NCBI GenBank assembly: GCA_022819745.1
Contig: JAJEGS010000055.1
Span: 62,001-126,000 of the forward strand
Reading direction: 5' to 3'
From: Candidatus Latescibacterota bacterium
GTDB lineage: Bacteria > Latescibacterota > UBA2968 > UBA8231
DNA length: 64,000 nucleotides
Part shown: positions 51,348-58,934 of the stretch, piece after piece
Layout: each line of letters starts with the position of its first letter
Numbering within the stretch: the stretch's first letter is position 1
The notes under the pieces: generated by a model
What the model saw: the letters and a program-made list of their open reading frames with translations, nothing else
The model's database searches: none
Told to the model about the DNA's origin: nothing
Program-made: the position numbers and the translations under genes

Positions 51348-51382
51348 ACCCCCTGATTTTCACTACTAACAAGGAGACCTGT

Positions 51383-52582
51383 ATGCCCGTTACTATTAAA
51401 GACGTCCAAACCATTCTCACCCAACCGGCCGGCTCCCGCTTGGTCATCGTCAAAATTATTACGTCGGACGACGGCCTGTACGGACTCGGTTGCGCGACCT
51501 TTACCCAGCGCTTCCACGCCGTGCATACGGCCATCGAACAGCATTTCAAGCCCTTCCTCATCGGCCGCGACGTGGATCGCATCGAAGAAACGTGGCAGCT
51601 GTTGATGGTCAACGGCTATTGGCGCAACGGCCCGGTGCTCAACAACGCCATCTCTGGCGTCGATCAGGCGCTGTGGGACATCAAGGGCAAGCGGGCGGGG
51701 ATGCCGGTTTATCAGCTTTTGGGCGGCAAGTGCCGCGAGGGAGCTGCGGTGTACGGCCACGCGGGCGGCGATACGCCCGAGGCTGTCGTCGATAGCATCC
51801 GCCAGTTCCAAGAGCAAGGCTATCGCTACATCCGCTGCCAGATGGGCGGGTACGGCGGTAAGGCATCGACCTTGGTCAAGCCCGAGGGCGCGCCCGAAGG
51901 CGCGTATTACAACCGCAAAGAGTACATGCTGAACCACCTGCGGATGTTTGCGCACATCCGCGCAGAACTGGGCTTTGAGGTGGAACTGCTGCACGACATT
52001 CACGAGCGGCTGCACCCAATTGAGGCGGTGGGTTTTGCCAAGGATGTGGAGGAGTTCAAGCTGTTCTTCTTGGAGGACGCGCTCGCGCCCGAAGATATCG
52101 AGTGGTTCCGGCACATCCGCCAGCAGTGCGCGACGCCGCAGGCTATGGGCGAGCTGTTCAACCATCCGCACGAGTGGACGCCGCTCATCGAGGGACGGCT
52201 CATCGACTTCATGCGCATGCACGTCAGCCAGATGGGCGGAATCACGCCGGCGCGCAATGTGGCGGCTTTTGGGCAGATGTACGGGGTGCGCACGGCTTGG
52301 CACGGCCCAGGTGACACCTCGCCGGTGGGGCACGCGGCCAACCTGCACTTGGACTTGTGGGCACCTAACTTTGGGATCCAAGAGTGGTGCCGGTTTGCAG
52401 AGCACGTGTACGAGATGTTTCCGGGGCTGCCCGAGGTGCGCAACGGGTACATGTATCCGAGCGACGGGCCGGGATTGGGGATCGACATCGACGAGGATTT
52501 GGCAGCCAAGTATCCTTGTGCAGACGAGGTCATTGGGTGGACGCAGACGCGCTTGCCCGACGGTAGTCCGGCGCGGCCCTAA
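51383..52582 (+). CDS. D-mannonate dehydratase-like (RspA/ManD) enolase-superfamily enzyme
   Basis: 399 aa. N-terminal capping domain plus barrel; AISGVDQALWDIKGKRAGMPVYQLLGGK, YIRCQMGGYGG, metal-binding region FLEDALAPEDIEW, MGELFNHPHEWTPLIEGRLIDFMRMHVSQMGGITPARNVAAF, and the TAWHGPGDTSPVGHAANLHLDL His segment fit the ManD/RspA group. It probably dehydrates D-mannonate or a related sugar acid to the 2-keto-3-deoxy form. One base separates it from the kinase gene. Confidence 0.88.
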   Translation: MPVTIKDVQTILTQPAGSRLVIVKIITSDDGLYGLGCATFTQRFHAVHTAIEQHFKPFLIGRDVDRIEETWQLLMVNGYWRNGPVLNNAISGVDQALWDIKGKRAGMPVYQLLGGKCREGAAVYGHAGGDTPEAVVDSIRQFQEQGYRYIRCQMGGYGGKASTLVKPEGAPEGAYYNRKEYMLNHLRMFAHIRAELGFEVELLHDIHERLHPIEAVGFAKDVEEFKLFFLEDALAPEDIEWFRHIRQQCATPQAMGELFNHPHEWTPLIEGRLIDFMRMHVSQMGGITPARNVAAFGQMYGVRTAWHGPGDTSPVGHAANLHLDLWAPNFGIQEWCRFAEHVYEMFPGLPEVRNGYMYPSDGPGLGIDIDEDLAAKYPCADEVIGWTQTRLPDGSPARP

Positions 52583-52583
52583 G

Positions 52584-53768
52584 ATGAAAATCCTAGTTTC
52601 CAATCTCGGCAGTACCTCGTTTAAGTACAAGGTCTTTGCCATGCCCGAGGAGGTGGTTTTGGCGCGGGGCGGCATGGATCGGATCGGGGGCCAAGGCTCG
52701 GTCCACACCTTTGAGATCGGCGGGGCCGACGAGGTTGAGCAGGCCGTGGATCTGCCCGACCACGCCAGCGCGATTGACGAGGCCCTCGCGCGCTTGGCCG
52801 AGGGTGGGGTGTTGGGGTCTGTGGAGGAGTTGGATGCCGTGGGGTTTAAGGCTGTGCACGCGCGCGCTATTTCTGGGGTGGTCGAGCTCGATGAGGACGT
52901 CGTCGGGCGGATGGAGGACTTTTATCCGCTGGCTCCGGCGCACAATCCTGCGTACGTGGCGGCGATTCGGCAGTTTGCGAAGGTGGCTCCGAAGGCGCGG
53001 CGGGTTGGGTGCTTTGAGACGGCGTTCCACGGCGCAATGCCGCAGCGGCGCAAAATGTACGCCGTGCCCTACGCTTGGTATGAACAGTACGGCATCCAGC
53101 GCTATGGCTTCCACGGGGCCAGCCATCGCTATGCCGCCGAGAAAGTCGTGGAACTGACAGGGCGCGTCGATCTCAAACACGTCAACATGCACTTGGGCGG
53201 GTCCTCGTCGCTGTGCGCGGTAAAGGACGGAGTTTCGCAGGGGGCGTCGCATGGGCTTAGCCCGCAGAGTGGCCTGCCGCAGAACAACCGCATTGGCGAT
53301 TTGGATCCGTACGCGCTGGACTTGGTGATGCGCAACGAGGGCCGACCGTGGGACGAGGTGTTGGCGCAGTGCGCTAACGAGGGCGGCTTGGTGGGGCTTT
53401 GCGGGTACGGCGATATGCGCGACATTGAAACGGGTGCGGCAAGCGGCGACGAGCGCTGTGCTTTGGCCATAGACGTGTTGGTGACGTCGGCGCGCGATTG
53501 GTTGGGGGCTTTTGTGGTGGAGATGGGTGGGCTGGACGCGATTAGCTTTACTGGTGGTATTGGCGAGTACTCGGCTGCTGTGCGCAGGCAGATTCTGCTC
53601 GACTTGGAATTTTTGGGGGTGGTGATGGATGCGGCTAAGAACGAGAGCGTTCAGGGCGAGGGCAGCCTGCACGCTGAGTCGAGCCGAGTGCCTATTTACG
53701 TGCTGCGCACTGACGAGGAATTGGTGGTGGCGCGGCAGACTTGTGAGTTTTTGAGAGCTATCCCCTAG
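52584..53768 (+). CDS. Acetate/propionate kinase family protein, divergent
   Basis: 394 aa from ATG 52584. ASKHA fold: SNLGSTSFKYKVF start (substrate Asn), YGFHGASHRYAA (His), NNRIGDLDP (Arg), FTGGIGEYSAAVR, and TDEELVVARQT end. Two usual residues differ: the Arg of the HRVVHGG motif is Lys (FKAVHARA), and the catalytic Asp of FDTAFH is Glu (FETAFH). Likely phosphorylates a short carboxylic acid, perhaps not acetate. Coupled to the dehydratase gene. Confidence 0.8.
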   Translation: MKILVSNLGSTSFKYKVFAMPEEVVLARGGMDRIGGQGSVHTFEIGGADEVEQAVDLPDHASAIDEALARLAEGGVLGSVEELDAVGFKAVHARAISGVVELDEDVVGRMEDFYPLAPAHNPAYVAAIRQFAKVAPKARRVGCFETAFHGAMPQRRKMYAVPYAWYEQYGIQRYGFHGASHRYAAEKVVELTGRVDLKHVNMHLGGSSSLCAVKDGVSQGASHGLSPQSGLPQNNRIGDLDPYALDLVMRNEGRPWDEVLAQCANEGGLVGLCGYGDMRDIETGAASGDERCALAIDVLVTSARDWLGAFVVEMGGLDAISFTGGIGEYSAAVRRQILLDLEFLGVVMDAAKNESVQGEGSLHAESSRVPIYVLRTDEELVVARQTCEFLRAIP

Positions 53769-53886
53769 CCTCCGTTCTATGAGGGAGGTGCAGGTGCGGT
53801 TAGGCGGTATTATTAGAGCGGCCTACTGGCTGGGCATGGCTATGTACCGCAAATATCCGCGCCGGTACTAACCGCGCTGCGCTTTT

Positions 53887-53967
53887 GTTGACAACCCCGA
53901 CTTGACAAGACTTACTCTTTCCAGCAAATTTGTTGGCAACAATATCGTTGGCAACAATATCGTTGGG
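53887..53967 (+). promoter_or_regulatory. Promoter with GTTGNCAAC repeat sites upstream of NTPase module
   Basis: GTTGACAAC (53887-53895) and GTTGGCAAC (53932-53940, 53947-53955), plus a half site at 53962; the latter three recur every 15 bp. Each full site is a palindrome with a single central base. TTGACA at 53902-53907 is a possible -35. The layout suggests a repressor-bound promoter for the two ATPase genes. Confidence 0.5.
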
Positions 53968-53982
53968 AAAAGAGATGTAATC

Positions 53983-55224
53983 ATGATGCTCAGGAAGGCA
54001 GGGGGGAATTGGGTCGATGGGGATCAATTCTTTGACCGGGATGCCGAACTCGAAGCTCTCACCGAGCGGGTAAAAGACGGAACCCATACGCTACTGACCG
54101 CGCAACGGCGGATGGGCAAGACGAGCTTGGTTCGTGAGTTACTGCGTCGCCTAAAGGGCGAGGGATGCTTCGAGCCGATCTTTGTTGATCTGGAGGGTGC
54201 TCGCACTCCAGCAGACGCCATCGCCGAGATCGGGGTTCGGTCAAAGTCGGTGCAGGGCGTGGAGCACAAGCTCAAATCTTGGCTCGCCAACACTCTACGC
54301 GAAGCCGTCGGTCGAGTCGATACGCTAGCCGTTTCCGAGGTACAGGTGAAGTTGCGCGCCGGAATCGACGCCGGAAACTGGCAGCAAAAGGGCGACGAGG
54401 TCTTCGCGGCCTTGGCCGAAGATGACCGGCCGGTAGTGCTCGCTATCGACGAGTTGCCGATTCTCGTCAATCGCCTGCTCAAGGGGGACGACTACTTCAT
54501 TACGCCAGAGCGAAAGCAGGCAGTGGACGAGTTCCTGAGTTGGCTGCGCAAGAACGGTCAAGAACATCGAAGTCGGGTCTGCCTGATTCTCTCCGGTAGC
54601 GTGAGCTTGGAGCCGATCCTGCAACAGGCCGGACTCAGCGCCCACGCGAACATCTTTTCTCCCTTCGATCTGAAGCCTTGGGATGATGAGACCGCCACCG
54701 CCTGTCTCATGGCGCTGGCGGCGACCTACGACCTCGATTTCTCTCCCGACATTTGCAAGAACATGTGCCGCCGGCTGCGGTGTCAGATTCCCCACCACGT
54801 GCAGCAGTTCTTCGATAATCTCTACGAACATCTGCGTCGGACCAACCGGCGGGAAGCCTCGCTAGAAGATGTAGATCGCGTGTACACTACCGAGATGCTG
54901 GGTGTTCGGGGCCAGATGGATCTAGAACACTACGAGAGCCGGTTGCGAATGGTTCTCGGGGACAAAAGTTATCCGGTTGCCTTAGGTATATTGACCGAGG
55001 CCGCAGTCAATGACGGACTGCTGCATAGCGATGCCATCAATCAATATTATGAGTACTTCCAAGCTGAATCCGACCCGGTCTCGATCAAGGACATTCTCAG
55101 TGTACTCGAACATGACGGCTATCTGGCGAGACAAGGGGAAGATTACCGGTTTGTATCGGGTCTGCTCGAAGCTTGGTGGCATGCTCGGCACGGCCGACAC
55201 TTCGTGCCCATAGCCTGCCGCTAA
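53983..55224 (+). CDS. P-loop NTPase, first gene of NTPase/TPR-NTPase module
   Basis: 413 aa from ATG 53983 (ATG 53986 also possible); an in-frame TTG at 53902 would translate the operator repeats and is rejected. DGDQFFDRDAELEALTERV entry, Walker A AQRRMGKTSLVREL, Walker B VVLAIDELPIL, sensor-like CLILSGSVSLEPIL, then a helical/winged-helix C-terminus (LVDVDR-type helices; SIKDILSVLEHDGYLAR). Typical of archaeal-type AAA/STAND-like NTPases. The next gene starts 26 bp later. Confidence 0.8.
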   Translation: MMLRKAGGNWVDGDQFFDRDAELEALTERVKDGTHTLLTAQRRMGKTSLVRELLRRLKGEGCFEPIFVDLEGARTPADAIAEIGVRSKSVQGVEHKLKSWLANTLREAVGRVDTLAVSEVQVKLRAGIDAGNWQQKGDEVFAALAEDDRPVVLAIDELPILVNRLLKGDDYFITPERKQAVDEFLSWLRKNGQEHRSRVCLILSGSVSLEPILQQAGLSAHANIFSPFDLKPWDDETATACLMALAATYDLDFSPDICKNMCRRLRCQIPHHVQQFFDNLYEHLRRTNRREASLEDVDRVYTTEMLGVRGQMDLEHYESRLRMVLGDKSYPVALGILTEAAVNDGLLHSDAINQYYEYFQAESDPVSIKDILSVLEHDGYLARQGEDYRFVSGLLEAWWHARHGRHFVPIACR

Positions 55225-55250
55225 GCCAAAACGAGGGGCTAAGCGATAGC

Positions 55251-57923
55251 ATGACCATTAGAAAGTCTAACCCAGGGTTTCTCACCGACGACGAACTGGT
55301 ATTCTCGTTCTGTGTTCGGACGGGCGAGTTCGAATCAATTGTCGAGATGCTGCGCGAATGTACAGGAAGCGCCAACCCGCATCAGATCGTGATCGGCCCG
55401 CGCGGAAGCGGGAAAACGAGCCTGCTGCTGCGCGTTGCGGTCGAGGTGCAACGGGATATCGAATTACGGTCCGGGTTTTTTCCGATAGTCTTTGCCGAGG
55501 AGAGCTACGAAGTCTCCACCGCCGGAGAGTTCTGGTTGGTATGTCTGTCCCGCCTAGCCGACCAAGTGCCTCACAAGGAAGATGCTCCCGATCTGCACCG
55601 AACGTACGAAGACTTATGTACCATTCAGGACGACCAAATTCTTACTGAACGCTGTATAGGTGCTCTGCTCGACTTCTCGGATCGGGAGGGCAAGCGGCTC
55701 GTACTAATGGTCGAGAATCTAAATATGATGTTCAGAGACATGGCGGACCCAGACGCGGGCTGGCAGTTGCGCAAGATCCTCCAGAACGAGCCGCGGATTA
55801 TCCTGCTCGCCAGCGCGACCAGTCGCTTCGACGAGATTGACCGCCCGGACCACGCCTTATACGACCTGTTCCGAGTATTGCTGCTGCGCCCGCTCAACAC
55901 CAACGAATGCGCCGTGCTGTGGGAAGCGGTGGCCGGTAAATATCCTCCACCCGAGACTATTCGATCGCTGGAGATTCTCACCGGCGGTAGCCCGCGTCTA
56001 ATCGCCATCGTGGCTCGCTTCGGCGCGGGGCGTTCCTTTCCCGAACTCATGGACGAACTACTCGACCTCGTCGATGACCATACGGAGTACTTCAAGGGCC
56101 ATATCGAATCACTCCCAGCGCAGGAGCGGCGAGTTTATCTCGTACTCGCCGATCTGTGGAAGCCAGCGACTACGAGGGAGATCGCGGCCCGCGCTCGGCT
56201 GGAGACGAGTAAGTGCAGTGCCCAACTCACCCGCCTCATCGAACGGGGCGTCGTTCAGGTTTCGGGTGGTACTGCTCGGCGCAAACAGTATTACCTGACC
56301 GAGCGCCTCTACAACATCTATTATCTGCTGCGGCGCTCCCGCGGACAGGATTCCCTGATTCAGGCACTTATTCAATTCATGGAGTCGTACTACTCTGGAA
56401 CTGAACTGAAGGATATCGGTGTTCACATCGCCCGCGAGGCAGGAAATTTCGACGGGGAGATGAAATCGCTGGCCCAGATCGCACTTGTGCAGATGATAAG
56501 GTTGCCGTCACTAGCCGAACATCGCGAAGAACTACTTGCGATGATTCCCGAAGGTTTCACGGAGGTTTTCGAGCAGGGTTCTGTACCTTCCAATGTGGAG
56601 AGCAAGACGTCAGTCGGTGTGGAACAGCATCCCCGTCGGGGGGACCAAAGTAGCGAGGATGCGAACGAACAGGCTGAGTTTTTGGCCGCGAAGGAGATTT
56701 TCGATAAAGCGGTTGCTCTGACGAATCAGAACCGGCTGGAGGAAGCGCTGACTGCCTATGACGAAGTAGTGCGCCGATTCGGCGATAGTGAGACGCTGAC
56801 TCTTCTCAAATCGGTTGCGACAGCTCTTGGCTCCAAAGGGGCCATACTCGGTGTGTTGAACCGGCCGAAGGAAGCGCTGGCCGCCTTCGGCGAGGTGGTG
56901 CGTCGGTTCGGCGACAGCGATGAGCCGGTTCTTCTTGAACCAGTTGCACAGGCCCTCGCTGGCAAAGGGCATGCACTCAGCGACCTAAATCGGCTGGAGG
57001 AAGCACTGACTGTCTATGATGAAGTGGTGTGTCGATTCGGCGACAGCGATGAGCCGGTCCTCCTCAAATTGATTGCGACAGCTCTTGTCTCCAAAGGGGT
57101 CATGCTCGGTGTGTCGAATCGTCGGGAGGAAGCGCTGACCACCTTCGACGAGGTGGTACGTCGGTTTGGCGACAGCGATGAGCCGGTCCTTCTCAAATTG
57201 ATTGCGACAGCTCTCGTCTTCAAAGGGAACACACTCGACGACTTAGACCGGCTGGAGGAAGCGCTGGCCGCCTATGACGAGGTAGTGAACCGATTTGACG
57301 ACAGTGATGTGCCAGACCTGCTCGAACCAGTTGCAAAGGCACTTGTCAGAAAAGGGTTCACACTCAGCGTCCTGAACCGGCCGGAGGACGCGCTAGCCTC
57401 CTTCGACGAGGTGGTGCGCCGATTCGGAGATAGAGAATCTCCTGCGTTTCGTAGGGCGACAGAGTACGCGCTTCTTATAAAAGCGGATCTTGAGTTGAAG
57501 TATCGGCGGTACGAAGTCGCCATTGAGGCGGCAGGTCGGCTACTTGATATATGCCACATGGAATCGTCGGAGAATCGATGCTCGGCTCACCTAATCAGGG
57601 CAAAGGCGACTCTTGCAAGCGGGGACTTATCCACGAGCGAGCGAGACATCACGGCGGTCTTGACGATTCTCCCATATCTCGACTCTCTTTCGAAGGGGGG
57701 TCTTGAAGTGCTGATGATGTTCAGCATCAAGGTCGGGCCAGAGCGCATGGTCGAGCTTATTCAGGCGTCGCCGTCGGTAAACCTTCTGTTGCCGCTTACG
57801 ACGGCTTTGGAGCAGGAACTCGGTCGCGAGCCCCGGGTAGCGCTTGAGGTCGCGGAAGTTGCTGAAGACATCCGGCGGGATCTGGCGAAACTGAGGGAAA
57901 CGCAGAGTGATGGCGTCGAGTAA
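55251..57923 (+). CDS. STAND-like NTPase with TPR repeats
   Basis: 890 aa from ATG 55251. Residues about 40-300: Walker A GPRGSGKTSLLLRV, weak Walker B (LVLMVENLNMMF), sensor LLASATSRFDEI and a winged-helix region (TTREIAARARLETSKCSAQLTRLIERG). Residues about 480-750 carry six near-identical 44-residue TPR-like units (NRLEEALTAYDEVVRRFGDS type), then more divergent helices to the end. Such NTPase-sensor proteins commonly recognise a ligand through the repeats. Co-transcribed with the NTPase just upstream; a defence or signalling complex is possible. Confidence 0.85.
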   Translation: MTIRKSNPGFLTDDELVFSFCVRTGEFESIVEMLRECTGSANPHQIVIGPRGSGKTSLLLRVAVEVQRDIELRSGFFPIVFAEESYEVSTAGEFWLVCLSRLADQVPHKEDAPDLHRTYEDLCTIQDDQILTERCIGALLDFSDREGKRLVLMVENLNMMFRDMADPDAGWQLRKILQNEPRIILLASATSRFDEIDRPDHALYDLFRVLLLRPLNTNECAVLWEAVAGKYPPPETIRSLEILTGGSPRLIAIVARFGAGRSFPELMDELLDLVDDHTEYFKGHIESLPAQERRVYLVLADLWKPATTREIAARARLETSKCSAQLTRLIERGVVQVSGGTARRKQYYLTERLYNIYYLLRRSRGQDSLIQALIQFMESYYSGTELKDIGVHIAREAGNFDGEMKSLAQIALVQMIRLPSLAEHREELLAMIPEGFTEVFEQGSVPSNVESKTSVGVEQHPRRGDQSSEDANEQAEFLAAKEIFDKAVALTNQNRLEEALTAYDEVVRRFGDSETLTLLKSVATALGSKGAILGVLNRPKEALAAFGEVVRRFGDSDEPVLLEPVAQALAGKGHALSDLNRLEEALTVYDEVVCRFGDSDEPVLLKLIATALVSKGVMLGVSNRREEALTTFDEVVRRFGDSDEPVLLKLIATALVFKGNTLDDLDRLEEALAAYDEVVNRFDDSDVPDLLEPVAKALVRKGFTLSVLNRPEDALASFDEVVRRFGDRESPAFRRATEYALLIKADLELKYRRYEVAIEAAGRLLDICHMESSENRCSAHLIRAKATLASGDLSTSERDITAVLTILPYLDSLSKGGLEVLMMFSIKVGPERMVELIQASPSVNLLLPLTTALEQELGREPRVALEVAEVAEDIRRDLAKLRETQSDGVE
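56700..57440 (+). repeat. Tandem 132-bp coding repeats (TPR)
   Basis: About five to six units of 132 bp inside the TPR gene. The block CGACAGCGATGAGCCGGT recurs at about 56917, 57043 and 57175, and two neighbouring units share long nearly identical stretches, indicating recent unit duplication. Confidence 0.8.
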
Positions 57924-58106
57924 CTAGGACGAAGGAAGTGCGCTTGTAAAGGTAGCCGCGAATTGGAAAGTCCACTTCCGGCTTTGTCGAATACCGCGTT
58001 CTGTAGGCGACATCACGGTGCGCGACCGCAATTGAGCTGTAGCTGCTGATAGCTGCGCTGAGTATTACATAACAACAACGATAGAATCCTATGGAGGAGT
58101 AACCCT

Positions 58107-58829
58107 ATGTTTGGAAAAATCTGCAATCCGTCCGGCGAAGTACTGGACTACACCTTTCACGCTGGCACGGAGGGATCGCGGCACATCGCCGTCTTGGGGC
58201 ACGGCGTGACCGGCAACAAGGACCGCCCCTTTGTCGTAGCGCTCGCCGAGGGATTAGCTTCCGCTGGCATCCACGCGCTGCGCTTTTCTTTCGCCGGCAA
58301 CGGCGCGTCCGAGGGCCGCTTTGCCGACGCGACTGTATCCAAAGAAGTCGAAGACCTCGGCGCAGTGTTCGACGCCTTGGACGGCTACTCGGTATGCTAT
58401 GTCGGCCACAGCATGGGTGGGGCGGTCGGCGTCTTGCGCGCCAGCCGCGATGAGCGCATTCACCTCCTCGTCTCCTTGGCAGGCATGGTGCATACGCATG
58501 CCTTTGCCGAGCGCGAGTTTGGCGAGGAGGTGCCCGACGAGGGCTGCATGTGGGAAGAGCCTGACTGCCCGCTCTCGCAAGCCTACATGGACGACATGGC
58601 CCAAATCGACACCGTGGTGCGACGTGGGGCCGAGATTGTAGTGCCTTGGCTGTTGGTGCACGGCAGTGAGGACGACGTGGTGTCGATTGATGACTCGCAC
58701 GACATCCTCGCCCGAGCTAGGGACAACGCCGAACTCGTCGTCATCGACGGAGCCGACCACGTCTTTAGCGAGCACGCGCAGGTCATGGTCGAAAAGGTCG
58801 TCGGCTGGTTACAGGGGCAGTGGGCATAA
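58107..58829 (+). CDS. Alpha/beta hydrolase (serine aminopeptidase/esterase-like)
   Basis: 240 aa, ATG after TGGAGGAG. Oxyanion region HGVTGNKDRPFV, nucleophile elbow GHSMGGAVG, acid Asp in GSEDDVVSID and catalytic His in GADHVFSEH. Cytoplasmic. Hydrolyses an ester or amide; substrate unknown. Confidence 0.9.
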   Translation: MFGKICNPSGEVLDYTFHAGTEGSRHIAVLGHGVTGNKDRPFVVALAEGLASAGIHALRFSFAGNGASEGRFADATVSKEVEDLGAVFDALDGYSVCYVGHSMGGAVGVLRASRDERIHLLVSLAGMVHTHAFAEREFGEEVPDEGCMWEEPDCPLSQAYMDDMAQIDTVVRRGAEIVVPWLLVHGSEDDVVSIDDSHDILARARDNAELVVIDGADHVFSEHAQVMVEKVVGWLQGQWA

Positions 58830-58934
58830 GCATCCCCGCCGGTCGCTGCCTACCAGAGATCGCGCGTACCTCCTATCTTTAGAGGAGGAAACCCGGCAAT
58901 CCCGCCGGCCATGCGCGCTCTGCCTAGCTAAGCC

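Noticed and set aside
51948..52583. Long N-terminal extension of the acetokinase frame
   Set aside because: It lies over the mannonate dehydratase gene in another frame; family alignment begins at ATG 52584.
58851..58895. CCTCCT/AGGAGG inverted repeat upstream of the cytochrome gene
   Set aside because: Only six pairs and no T-run, so it does not support a terminator call.
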